Assembly: GCF_014306135.1 (NCBI RefSeq)
Contig: NZ_JACRWD010000001.1
Location: 1,116,001 to 1,180,000, forward strand
Origin: Paraclostridium hominis
Lineage (GTDB): Bacteria; Bacillota; Clostridia; Peptostreptococcales; Peptostreptococcaceae
Direction of reading: 5' to 3'
Length of the DNA: 64,000 nt
Both the position numbers and the translations under genes were made by a program. This document shows positions 16,477 through 24,820 of the stretch, in pieces. The notes below the pieces were generated by a model. That model did not search any database. It worked only from the letters and a program-made list of their open reading frames with translations, and was not told the DNA's origin. Every line of letters begins with the position of its first letter. The stretch's first letter is position 1.

Positions 16477-17118
16477 TTATTTAGATTTATTGTAATCACT
16501 TAAAAACTTTTCTATTCCTATATCAGTAAGAGGATGTTTAGCCATTTGTTCTAACACTTTAAATGGTATTGTAGCTATATCAGACCCTTCTATTGCACAT
16601 TCTGATACGTGTATTGGATTTCTTATACTAGCAGCTATTATTTCTGTTTTAATATCATGTACCTTAAATATAGTTGATATTTCACTTATTAATTCTACAC
16701 CTCTAGCTCCGATATCATCAAGTCTACCTACAAATGGACTAACATAAGTTGCTCCTGCTTTTGCAGCAAGTAGTGCTTGTTGAGATGAGAATATTAAAGT
16801 TACATTAGTTTTTATTCCTTTTTCATTCAGCATTTTAACTGCTTTTAATCCTTCTATACACATAGGTATTTTTATAACTATATTTTTATGTAATTTAACT
16901 AGCTCCATAGCTTCTTCAACCATTTTATCAGCTTCTAAGCTTATTACCTCTGCACTTATCGGTCCATCTACTATTGAACATATCTCATTTATTACTTCTT
17001 GTAAATTTCTTCCTTCTTTTGCTATAAGGGATGGATTTGTAGTAACACCATCTATTATTCCCCAAGTATTTGCTTCTCTTATTTCGTCTATATTTGCTGT
17101 ATCTATAAATATTTTCAT
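16477..17118 (-). CDS. fsa: Fructose-6-phosphate aldolase / TalC-type transaldolase
   Basis: 213 residues from ATG 17118 (SD GGGAG at 9 nt); a longer reading to 17157 would overlap the transporter gene. MKIFIDTANIDEIREA, DGVTTNPSLIA and the Schiff-base lysine in VIKIPM (K83) define the small class I aldolase family; the length matches the usual 213-220. The enzyme cleaves or transfers dihydroxyacetone units from sugar phosphates in the cytosol. It lies 28 nt after the nucleoside transporter, last in the operon, where it may help channel pentose phosphate from nucleoside breakdown. Whether it acts as aldolase or transaldolase cannot be read from sequence. Confidence 0.9.
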   Translation of the reverse strand: MKIFIDTANIDEIREANTWGIIDGVTTNPSLIAKEGRNLQEVINEICSIVDGPISAEVISLEADKMVEEAMELVKLHKNIVIKIPMCIEGLKAVKMLNEKGIKTNVTLIFSSQQALLAAKAGATYVSPFVGRLDDIGARGVELISEISTIFKVHDIKTEIIAASIRNPIHVSECAIEGSDIATIPFKVLEQMAKHPLTDIGIEKFLSDYNKSK

Positions 17119-17146
17119 TGTCTTAATCTCCCTTATGTTTTTATTT

Positions 17147-18430
17147 TTATAAAGCAACTATTGCTCCTACTATTAATGAACTTAAAACACTTACACAAAA
17201 TCCACCTATCATTCCTCTAAATGCAAGTTCTGCCAATTGTCCTCTTTTTTCTGGACAAAATACTGATATTCCTGATATACATATACCCATACTAGATATA
17301 TTTGCAAATCCTGTTAAAGATATAGCCATCATCAATCCAGTTCTATAATCTAGAGTTTTTAACATTGGTCCTAATTCACCAAAAGCAACAAACTCATTAA
17401 GTGCTAACTTACTTCCAAGTAATTGTCCTGCTGTTAATATACTATCCTTAGGTATTCCCATAAAGAATCCTATAGGTGCAAATACGTAAGATAATATACC
17501 TTCTAATGATAATCCAACTATACTAAGTCCACCATTAACTAATGCAACTAAAGCTATTATAGCTACTAAAGATGCCCCTATACCAAGTGCCATATTTAGT
17601 CCATCAGTAGCTCCTTGTGATATAGCCTCCATTATATTACTATTATTTCCTTTATTATCTATAGTTACTTCATCACTGTTTATCTTAGTTGCAGCACATT
17701 CAACATCTACCATAATTTCAGTATCTTCTTTATTTTCTATAGTTGTAGTTTCTACACTTGCAATTTCTTGTACTTTTTCTGGTAAAATAATTTTTGATAC
17801 TATTATACTTCCAAGAGGAACTAGTGCTCCTCCTATTAAAAGGTACTTCATAGGTATACCAAGTCCTGCATACCCTCCAAGTACAGTAGCTGACATACTT
17901 CCCATACCAGATATTAAAACTAGCATTATTTCACTTTCGCTCATTCCAGATAGATACTTACTTACAAGAATTGGTGATTCAGTTTGTCCTAAAAACATAT
18001 TAGCAACTGCAACGAAACTTTCGACCTTACTAGTTCCTAGTACTTTTTCTATTGCACCTCCTATTATTTTAACGACAAATCCTATAAGCCCTATATAATA
18101 AAGCGCTGCTACTAATGCTGATATAAATATTATATTTCCTAAAACTTGAATTCCAAATATCATACCTGTTGGAGCTCCTGCATCTGCTAAAGGTCCAAAT
18201 ACAAAACCTAAACCTTGTGCTCCATAACTTAATACATTAGTTACAAAGTCTGATACTTTCTCTACAGCTATTCTACCAAGAGGAAATTTTAGTAATAAAA
18301 ATGCTACTATTACTTGAATTATTAAAGCTTTTAATATCATTTTTTTATTTACATCTTTTTTATTAGGTGATATAAGATATAATCCACCTAGTAAAAGAGC
18401 TATCCCTATTATGTTTAATATTATTGCCAT
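17147..18430 (-). CDS. nupC: Concentrative nucleoside transporter (NupC/CNT)
   Basis: 427 residues with about ten transmembrane helices. CNT hallmarks: VANMFLGQTESPILV (substrate and cation site), GMGSMSATVLGGYAGLG, ILSYVFAPIGFFMG, and LNEFVAFGEL. Compared with the paralogue at 31247 it has an extra hydrophilic loop of about 30 residues (around 222-262, rich in E, D, N). It imports nucleosides with Na+ or H+. Placed between purine nucleoside phosphorylase and the aldolase; a hairpin at 18487-18524 separates it from the former, so its expression may be partly uncoupled. Confidence 0.92.
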   Translation of the reverse strand: MAIILNIIGIALLLGGLYLISPNKKDVNKKMILKALIIQVIVAFLLLKFPLGRIAVEKVSDFVTNVLSYGAQGLGFVFGPLADAGAPTGMIFGIQVLGNIIFISALVAALYYIGLIGFVVKIIGGAIEKVLGTSKVESFVAVANMFLGQTESPILVSKYLSGMSESEIMLVLISGMGSMSATVLGGYAGLGIPMKYLLIGGALVPLGSIIVSKIILPEKVQEIASVETTTIENKEDTEIMVDVECAATKINSDEVTIDNKGNNSNIMEAISQGATDGLNMALGIGASLVAIIALVALVNGGLSIVGLSLEGILSYVFAPIGFFMGIPKDSILTAGQLLGSKLALNEFVAFGELGPMLKTLDYRTGLMMAISLTGFANISSMGICISGISVFCPEKRGQLAELAFRGMIGGFCVSVLSSLIVGAIVAL

Positions 18431-18486
18431 CTTCTTGTCCTCGTTTTTCTATATGATAATTTAATAGATTATATAAAATTTTTATT

Positions 18487-18524
18487 AATTAGTTGTACTA
18501 ACTTAAATGTTAGTACAACTAATT
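18487..18524 (-). terminator. Intra-operon hairpin
   Basis: A perfect 16-bp stem AATTAGTTGTACTAAC / GTTAGTACAACTAATT with a 6-nt loop lies between the phosphorylase and the transporter. The minus side has only a weak T run (AATTTTTA after some spacing), so it may be a partial terminator, an RNA processing site, or a regulator palindrome. Confidence 0.5.
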
Positions 18525-18558
18525 ATTTTTATTTAAAATTTATAAAATATTATCTTGA

Positions 18559-19380
18559 TTATATGTTTTGAACTATGCTTTTAACTAGATTTAAGAATTG
18601 TTGTTTTACTCTTTGTGTAGTTTCTATTACTTCTTCATGGTTTAAAGGTTGGTCTAATATTCCTGCTGCCATATTAGTTATACATGATATACCTACAACG
18701 TTTAAATTACTATGAGATGCAACTATTACCTCTGGAACTGTTGACATTCCTACTGCATCAGCACCTAATATTTGTGCCATTTTTACTTCTGCAGAAGTTT
18801 CATAAGTTGGTCCTGTAAAGAATGCATATACCCCTTCTTTTATATCTATATCTAATTCTTTTGCACATTTTCTAGCAATATCTATGTACTTTGGAGTGTA
18901 TGCAGTTGACATATCAGGAAATCTTACTCCTAATCTATCATCATTTTTGCCTATTAAAGGATTATTTCCTCCTAAGTTCAAATGATCTTTTATTATCATT
19001 AAATCTCCTGGTTTATAAGACTTATTAGCTCCACCAGCTGCATTAGTTACAAATACAGTTTCTACTCCAAGTTCTTTCATTACTCTTACTGGGAAAGTTG
19101 TTTCTTGCATTTTATATCCTTCATAAAAATGGAATCTTCCTTGCATAGCTACAACATCTTTTCCTTGTAACTTACCTATAACTAATTGGCCTTTGTGTCC
19201 TTCAACTGTTGATACTGGAAAATTTGGTATTTCATCATAACTTATTATTACTGGGTTTTCTATTTCATCTCCTAAAACTCCAAGTCCTGAGCCTAGTATA
19301 AGACCTATAGTAGGTTTTGTATCTGTTTTAGATTTTATGTACTTTGCACTTTCTACTATTTTTTCATATAAGTTGTTCAT
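18559..19380 (-). CDS. punA: Purine nucleoside phosphorylase
   Basis: 273 residues, the trimeric PNP family length. Motifs: LILGSGLGVLGDEI (phosphate loop), EGHKGQLVIG, GRFHFYEGY, VTNAAGGANKSYKPGD, FTGPTYETSAEVKM and VGISCITNMAAGI. It splits inosine, guanosine and their deoxy forms to base plus (deoxy)ribose-1-phosphate in the cytosol. SD GAGG precedes ATG. It lies 68 nt after the BMP-family binding protein and before the nucleoside transporter, giving a coherent nucleoside salvage operon. Confidence 0.93.
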   Translation of the reverse strand: MNNLYEKIVESAKYIKSKTDTKPTIGLILGSGLGVLGDEIENPVIISYDEIPNFPVSTVEGHKGQLVIGKLQGKDVVAMQGRFHFYEGYKMQETTFPVRVMKELGVETVFVTNAAGGANKSYKPGDLMIIKDHLNLGGNNPLIGKNDDRLGVRFPDMSTAYTPKYIDIARKCAKELDIDIKEGVYAFFTGPTYETSAEVKMAQILGADAVGMSTVPEVIVASHSNLNVVGISCITNMAAGILDQPLNHEEVIETTQRVKQQFLNLVKSIVQNI

Positions 19381-19448
19381 TTTCTTTACCTCACAGTTTC
19401 TGTTATATTTTTTAAAACGATTTCCTAATCTATAAATTTTTAATACCT

Positions 19449-20510
19449 CTACTTATTAATACTATATTGATTTGACTTAATCCATAAATCTAATTCTTTA
19501 TAAGTTTTGGGTATTATGATCTTATTATTTACTATAGATTTTTTTATTTCTTCTAAATTTTTAATTATATCTGAATCTATATATACATTAGATCCTTCTC
19601 TTTCATACCCAATAACATCTTCTTTAAGTCCAAGCTTATGTACTCCTGGCTTCCAAGAATTATTTATTACAGATTCTATTTCTTTGTATATTATATTATT
19701 TGTATATCTAGTTGCTGTTGCTACTATATTATCAGGCTCAAAAGAATTTTGATTTGCATCAACTCCAAATGCATACTTATTTACTTGTTTAGCAGCTATA
19801 AATACTCCAAGTCCAGACTGTCCTGCTAGTTGTTGTATATAGTCTACTCCTTTATTATACATTGAAAGTGCAATTTCTTTTGCTTTAACTGGATCTGAAA
19901 AATCTCCAACTACAGCTTTCATAACCTTTATATTAGGATTTACATATTTAACTCCTGCTTCAAATCCAATGGCTCCTTCTTTTAAATGGTCTAAGTTTTT
20001 TCCTAAAATAACACCTACAGTTTTATTATCGTTTTCTTTTGAAATAGATAATCCTGCTATAATACCATTAAAAAAAGTTTGTTGTGCCCAATTTGTGCTT
20101 ATAGAACTTACGTTTGGTAAGTCTAGTTTTGAGTCAATTATAGTAAATTTTTGATCTAAAAACTCTTTTGAAACCTTAGATACAGCCTTTTCTTGCTCTC
20201 CCCCTACAGAGATTATAAGATCATAATCTTTAGTTTTTGCATATTCTCTTGCTAATTTCTCATAATTACCTTTAGATTGAGAATAATCAAATTCAATTGA
20301 AAGATTTTCTTGTGCTTTTAACATACCATCATAGCATAAATCATTAAAAGCTTTATCTCCTAAACCAGCTTCATTAAATATGATTGCAACCTTTGTTGTA
20401 TTATCATTTTTAATTTTTGATTTATTTTGATTTTGTTCATATAAATAAGCAATTATCATAATTAATATTAAAATAATTAATCCCATTATTTTCTTGTAGT
20501 GTAATTTCAT
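19449..20510 (-). CDS. BMP/PnrA-family nucleoside-binding protein, membrane-anchored
   Basis: 353 residues. A basic N-terminus and long hydrophobic helix (about 9-26) are not followed by a lipobox cysteine, so this is a signal-anchored protein, unlike usual BMP lipoproteins. The body is a periplasmic-binding-type fold: KVAIIFNEAGLGDKAFNDL, DLIISVGGEQEKAV, VGVILGKNLDHLKEG, GVDYIQQLAGQSGLGV, YAFGVDANQ. BMP/PnrA proteins bind purine nucleosides. No ABC ATPase or permease is nearby; instead a YesM/YesN-type system lies directly upstream and PNP and a nucleoside transporter directly downstream. I infer a sensing role, or a role in presenting nucleosides, rather than ABC import. Confidence 0.8.
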   Translation of the reverse strand: MKLHYKKIMGLIILILIMIIAYLYEQNQNKSKIKNDNTTKVAIIFNEAGLGDKAFNDLCYDGMLKAQENLSIEFDYSQSKGNYEKLAREYAKTKDYDLIISVGGEQEKAVSKVSKEFLDQKFTIIDSKLDLPNVSSISTNWAQQTFFNGIIAGLSISKENDNKTVGVILGKNLDHLKEGAIGFEAGVKYVNPNIKVMKAVVGDFSDPVKAKEIALSMYNKGVDYIQQLAGQSGLGVFIAAKQVNKYAFGVDANQNSFEPDNIVATATRYTNNIIYKEIESVINNSWKPGVHKLGLKEDVIGYEREGSNVYIDSDIIKNLEEIKKSIVNNKIIIPKTYKELDLWIKSNQYSINK

Positions 20511-20615
20511 TTATTAATTATTCCCCTCTGCTTTAATAACATTATATTCAATGAAACGTTTTCTTTCCATAAACTCTATTGACAATTCATTAAATAATAT
20601 TGATACTTTTAGAAT

Positions 20616-20681
20616 GATAACCTTACTTATAATGAAAAATATTGACATTTTATGGATATTTTTGACATAAGTAAGATTATC
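20616..20681 (-). promoter_or_regulatory. 15-bp inverted repeat before the nucleoside operon
   Basis: Arms 20616-20630 and 20667-20681 (GATAANCTTACTTAT type) match at 14 of 15 positions in inverted orientation with a 36-bp spacer. The spacer holds a direct repeat beginning ATGTCAA, 21 bp apart. The block lies between the YesN-like regulator and the BMP gene, 106-171 nt before the latter's start, and no T run follows. It is a candidate binding region for the AraC-type regulator. Confidence 0.5.
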
Positions 20682-20691
20682 AAAATAATTA

Positions 20692-21438
20692 CTATCTATC
20701 TTCTTCCGGGCATACCCCCTTAAATTTTTTATAGCTTTTAGAAAAATATCCTGCATTTAAGTATCCTACATCTTTGGATATTTGAGAAATTTTCATATTT
20801 GTATTTTTCAAAAGATACTCAGCCTTCTTCATTCTATAATTTGTAAGGTATGTACTAAAGTTTTCTCCAACTTCTTCTTTAAATAACCTTGAAAAGTACT
20901 CATGAGATAAATATACGTGGTTTGCTATATCATTTAAGGAAATATGCTCTTTATAGTTTATATCTATGTACTCTATTGCTTTTTTTATTGCTTTAGAATA
21001 TTTATTTTCTAATTTATTATCATCAGTTTTTATTTCTTTTTCTACTTCTATATTTTTATTTTTTTTTACACTATTATGTATTTTGTCAATAACCTCTTTT
21101 AATTCCTTAGGTCTTATATCTGATTTTATTAAATATTCATAAACCCCGCAACTTATAGCTTCTTTTGCATAAGAAAACTCTGCATAATTAGTTAGTAAAA
21201 CTATATAAATATTTGGAATAACTTTTTTTATTTCCTTAGTAAGTTCAATTCCATCCATTATAGGCATTTTGATATCACTTATAATAATTTGTGGATTTAA
21301 CTTAACTGCTAGTTCATATGCTTCTTTACCATTTTGTGCACTAGCTATTACATTAAAGTCTTTAGAAATATTTGAAATAGTATATGCTATCCAATCCCTT
21401 ATTGGTGCTTCATCTTCTACTACTAATATATCTAACAT
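20692..21438 (-). CDS. YesN-like response regulator (receiver + AraC HTH)
   Basis: 248 residues. Receiver domain with VEDE (7-10), phospho-acceptor D55 in ISDIKMPIMDG, LLTNY and SDIRP. A linker rich in K and E (about 125-145) leads to two helix-turn-helix units of AraC type: ISLNDIANHVYLSHEYFSRLFK and MKISQISKDVGYLNAGYFSKSYKKFKG in outline, ending near the C-terminus. It starts 11 nt after the sensor kinase with SD GGAGGAG, so they form one transcription unit. Its likely target is the inverted-repeat region just downstream. Confidence 0.9.
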   Translation of the reverse strand: MLDILVVEDEAPIRDWIAYTISNISKDFNVIASAQNGKEAYELAVKLNPQIIISDIKMPIMDGIELTKEIKKVIPNIYIVLLTNYAEFSYAKEAISCGVYEYLIKSDIRPKELKEVIDKIHNSVKKNKNIEVEKEIKTDDNKLENKYSKAIKKAIEYIDINYKEHISLNDIANHVYLSHEYFSRLFKEEVGENFSTYLTNYRMKKAEYLLKNTNMKISQISKDVGYLNAGYFSKSYKKFKGVCPEEDR

Positions 21439-21449
21439 ATTTGCTCCTC

Positions 21450-23180
21450 CTAACTTGGTAGTACAAAGGTAATTTTAGTCCCCTCATCTTTTACACTATC
21501 TATTTTTAGTCCATAATTTTGTCCATAGTTTAGCTGTATTCTTTCGTGTACGTTTATAACACCTACCCTGTTTATACTAGCTTCTTTAGTTAATACACTT
21601 TCTAATTTTTCTTTAGACATACCTATTCCATTATCTTTTATAACTATTTTTATACTATCTTTATCCTTGTATCCAATTAAGCTTATTAAGCCTTTATTAT
21701 TTTCTTTTTCCATACTATATAAAATAGCATTTTCTATAATTGGCTGTAGTATAAAAGAAGGAACTTTAAAATCTTTTATATTATCATTTATTTCGTAATT
21801 TACTTCAAAACAATCAGGATATCTCATTTTCTGAAGTTCCACATAGTTTTTAATATTTTCTAACTCTTCTTCTAAACTAATCATTTCACTAGCTTTTGGT
21901 AATATACTTCTAAGTAATTTAGTAAATCTATAAAGCATTTCCTCTGCTATTTCTGTTTTGTTCATAGATACTAAAAATCTTATTCCACTTAGAGTATTAT
22001 ATAAAAAATGTGGATTTATCTGAGCTTGTAAAAAACTTAGTTCTGCTACTCTTTTTTGTTTTTCATACTTTTTTATATTTTCTATAGATGAATCTAGCCA
22101 ACTTACCATACTATTAAAAGATGATTGTAGTTCTCCTATCTCATCACTTCTATCTACATCTACCTTGACTTTTAAATTACCACTCATAACTTCATCCATT
22201 TTATTTTTCATATTCAAAATAGGATTTGTTATCCATAATGAAATTTTATAGGTAATTATTAAAGCTGGAATACTTGTTAATGCAATTATAAAGAATGTCC
22301 TTTGAGCTATTTTATTTGATACTTCTTTCATTATATTTGAAGGTATTTCTTGAATTATACTCCATCCATATTCATCAATATTAGATACTATCTTTATATT
22401 TTCATCAAAAATATCATTTGTTTTATTTGGGTTTATAACCTTTTCATAATTACTACCTATTAACCTTTTATCTCTACTAGATATTATCTTTTTATTAGAG
22501 TCAATTATATAAATAGAAGTTCCCTCATCTATTATATCTGAATATCTATCATAAAGCATTGTTTCACTTATATCCATTATTAATATTCCTAATGTTTCAT
22601 TGGTTATTAAATCTTTTATAATTCTACCCATTTTAAATATATTTTTATAAGGACCTATACCATTTTCATCCTTATAGGTATTTATAAGCACTGTCTTTCC
22701 ATTTGCTTTTACAATTTTTTCATACCAATTTTCATTCTTTATACTATTAATATCATATTTGCTTTTAGAGTATGTACTATATGTCAAACCGTTTTCTCCT
22801 ATTATATATAACTCTGGTTTCATATTAAATTTTCCATATTTAAAAACTTGATCCATAAGCAATCCTTCTACATAAGAATCATTGGCTTTAGTTTTATTTT
22901 CATCAGAAGAAATATTTTCTTTTGGAGTAGATAATATATTTATCAATTTACTATCTACAACAATGTTATTTCCTATACTTTCTACATTAGATAGTAGTAT
23001 TGAAATATTATTGGATACTTCATCTAAAATTTGACTTCTCATGCCTTGCATTTCTTCTTGTATTATTTCATTGCTATCATTTATAACCCATGCACTAATA
23101 ATTCCTGTTATTAAAACTATTAGTACAAATATTAGTAAGAATAGTTTAAATGTGATACTATTTGTCTTTATGTCTATCAT
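21450..23180 (-). CDS. YesM-like sensor histidine kinase
   Basis: 576 residues. Two transmembrane helices (about 11-33 and 294-316) flank an extracellular sensor of about 260 residues of double-CACHE appearance (ENWYEKIVKANGKTVLI, LGILIMDISE, GTSIYIIDSNKKIISS, YGWSIIQEIP). Then HAMP (NPILNMKNKMDEVMSGN), the His_kinase region with H391 in AQINPHFLYNTL, and an ATPase domain with PIIENAILYSM and DNGIGMS. This is the YesM/LytS-like family that works with AraC-type regulators such as the next gene. The ligand is unknown; nucleoside or sugar is suggested by the downstream operon. Confidence 0.9.
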   Translation of the reverse strand: MIDIKTNSITFKLFLLIFVLIVLITGIISAWVINDSNEIIQEEMQGMRSQILDEVSNNISILLSNVESIGNNIVVDSKLINILSTPKENISSDENKTKANDSYVEGLLMDQVFKYGKFNMKPELYIIGENGLTYSTYSKSKYDINSIKNENWYEKIVKANGKTVLINTYKDENGIGPYKNIFKMGRIIKDLITNETLGILIMDISETMLYDRYSDIIDEGTSIYIIDSNKKIISSRDKRLIGSNYEKVINPNKTNDIFDENIKIVSNIDEYGWSIIQEIPSNIMKEVSNKIAQRTFFIIALTSIPALIITYKISLWITNPILNMKNKMDEVMSGNLKVKVDVDRSDEIGELQSSFNSMVSWLDSSIENIKKYEKQKRVAELSFLQAQINPHFLYNTLSGIRFLVSMNKTEIAEEMLYRFTKLLRSILPKASEMISLEEELENIKNYVELQKMRYPDCFEVNYEINDNIKDFKVPSFILQPIIENAILYSMEKENNKGLISLIGYKDKDSIKIVIKDNGIGMSKEKLESVLTKEASINRVGVINVHERIQLNYGQNYGLKIDSVKDEGTKITFVLPS

Positions 23181-23270
23181 CCTTTCTTACTTAGATTTCC
23201 AACTAATAAGTTTAACCTATATAAATTATTAAATCAATATATACGATTATAATTTGATACCAATAAATAA

Positions 23271-23302
23271 AAAGATGAGTGTCATTTAGACATCTCATCT
23301 TT
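23271..23302 (-). terminator. Terminator of the acetyltransferase gene
   Basis: Stem AAAGATGAG-GTC / GAC-CTCATCTTT with a bulge and a 5-nt loop, T-rich on the minus side (TTTTATTTATTGG). Confidence 0.7.
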
Positions 23303-23316
23303 AATTAAAATTTTAT

Positions 23317-23760
23317 TTATAAATCTTTTTTTAGATACACCATATCTATAAGTTTGACTCCATCTTCAAAAATCTCATGATCATAATTATCTATAAAAAA
23401 ATTTTCAATCCTATGAGAAATCTTAAAACCACAATGTTTATAAAATCCAATAGTTACCTGACTATCTCCGGTTCCAACAAACATGATTTTTCCCTTATCT
23501 TTATAGTAATTTAATATATATTTTATTAAATAGCTTCCATATCCCATTCCTTGATAATTTTTATAAGTTGCTAAGTTTTTAAGTTCATATGTATCTTTAT
23601 CTTCTTTGGTTACTACACAAATACTTCTTAACTTGTTATCATATAAAGCAAATAAATCTCCTCTGTCTAAATACCTATCAATCATATCTTCCTGCTCATC
23701 TGCTAATAGTAATAAATCTAGAAATCTTTTTTTATCCTCCAAAATTCTTTTAACTTCCAT
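23317..23760 (-). CDS. GNAT-family N-acetyltransferase
   Basis: 147 residues. The acetyl-CoA-binding motif A is visible: YELKNLATYKNYQGMGYGSYL (Q/RxxGxG/A as QGMGYG), followed by FVGTGDSQVTIGFYKHCGF, the motif B region with the common FYKxxGF. This subgroup (GNAT, PF13508-like) acetylates unknown small molecules or proteins. SD GGGG precedes ATG. Monocistronic. Confidence 0.85.
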   Translation of the reverse strand: MEVKRILEDKKRFLDLLLLADEQEDMIDRYLDRGDLFALYDNKLRSICVVTKEDKDTYELKNLATYKNYQGMGYGSYLIKYILNYYKDKGKIMFVGTGDSQVTIGFYKHCGFKISHRIENFFIDNYDHEIFEDGVKLIDMVYLKKDL

Positions 23761-23878
23761 TTTATCCCCCTATTTTTCACATATAAAAACCTTTTTTCTA
23801 ATAATAAATATCTGTTAAATTTTTCTTTTATTTATATACTATTATATCATTGTTATTTATTAAATTTTTATGTAAAAA

Positions 23879-23913
23879 CAAGCATAGTAAAGTTTTTTAA
23901 ACTACTATGCTTG
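23879..23913 (-). terminator. Terminator of the NlpC/P60 gene
   Basis: Perfect 11-bp stem CAAGCATAGTA / TACTATGCTTG with a 13-nt loop, followed in the minus direction by TTTTTACAT. Confidence 0.8.
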
Positions 23914-23952
23914 CTTTCTTATCTTGTAATTTATATTTAATTATTAAGTAAA

Positions 23953-24708
23953 CTATGGTCTTCTAGCTCCTCTGTAATGAGTTTGATAATATCCTGTTAA
24001 TTTAGATTTTTTAATTCCATCCTTTTCATTAGCTGCATGTATAAATTCATTATTCCCAACATACATCCCAACATGACTTACTCTGCCTTTACCCATAGTA
24101 TCGAAAAATACTAGATCTCCTACCTGCAAGTTTTCTTTATTAACAGCTTGTCCAAACTTACTTTGTTCATATGAAGTCCTTGGTATATTTTTTCCTAAAG
24201 CATTTTTATAAACATATTGAACTAATCCTGAACAATCAAATGTATTTGGTCCAGTAGCTCCCCATACATACTTGTTTCCTACTTTACTTTCTAACAACTT
24301 AACTGCATTTTCCATTTTATTAGATGATTTTTTAGTAGTATCTACAATATTTTCTATATTTTCTTTAATTGTATTTACTACTTTAGATTCTTTAGGTTTA
24401 CTTTCAGTTATATTTATTTTTTTATTTAATTCAACTTTATTTTCATCTTTACTTTCTATATTAGAAACTTCATTTGTATTTAATTTACTACTATTTATAG
24501 AACTTAATAATGTATCTAAAGTTTCTAAACTTCCTTGGAAGTTATGATTACATTGGCATGTTTGCCTAGAATTTACCAATCCACCTAATGCATCTTGTAA
24601 TATAAAATCAAACATATCTGATTGATTATTTGAATAACCTCTATTATTTGAGTTAACTTGACTAATAGCATTTAAAAGTTTAATCGTTACTATTTGATTA
24701 ATATCCAT
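23953..24708 (-). CDS. NlpC/P60 peptidoglycan endopeptidase, no signal peptide
   Basis: 251 residues. The C-terminal 115 residues form an NlpC/P60 domain: YVWGATGPNTFDCSGL with catalytic C159, SHVGMYVG with H212, and IHAAN with H224. Family members cut D-Glu-diamino acid bonds in peptidoglycan. The N-terminal 140 residues are unusual: no signal peptide, a helical start, a CQC pair at 51-53, and a low-complexity K/E/N/S linker. Export would therefore need another route (a non-classical signal, mother-cell expression during sporulation, or lysis). SD GGGAG precedes ATG. Confidence 0.85.
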   Translation of the reverse strand: MDINQIVTIKLLNAISQVNSNNRGYSNNQSDMFDFILQDALGGLVNSRQTCQCNHNFQGSLETLDTLLSSINSSKLNTNEVSNIESKDENKVELNKKINITESKPKESKVVNTIKENIENIVDTTKKSSNKMENAVKLLESKVGNKYVWGATGPNTFDCSGLVQYVYKNALGKNIPRTSYEQSKFGQAVNKENLQVGDLVFFDTMGKGRVSHVGMYVGNNEFIHAANEKDGIKKSKLTGYYQTHYRGARRP

Positions 24709-24759
24709 ATTAAATCTCCCTTGTTTTGTAATTACCTATAATGAATATTTAAAATAAAA

Positions 24760-24783
24760 AACCGTATACTAAATAATACGGTT
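24760..24783 (-). terminator. Terminator of the broken oxidase gene
   Basis: 8-bp stem AACCGTAT/ATACGGTT, 8-nt loop, minus-side TTTTTATTTT. Confidence 0.75.
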
Positions 24784-24820
24784 ATCTATTAAATATATTT
24801 AGGATTTTTATTCAAATTAT

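Noticed and set aside
20514..20756. 80-codon open frame between the YesN-like gene and the BMP gene on the minus strand
   Set aside because: It overlaps the 3' end of the regulator gene, has no SD, and its residues come from the repeat-rich regulatory gap; it does not look like a protein.
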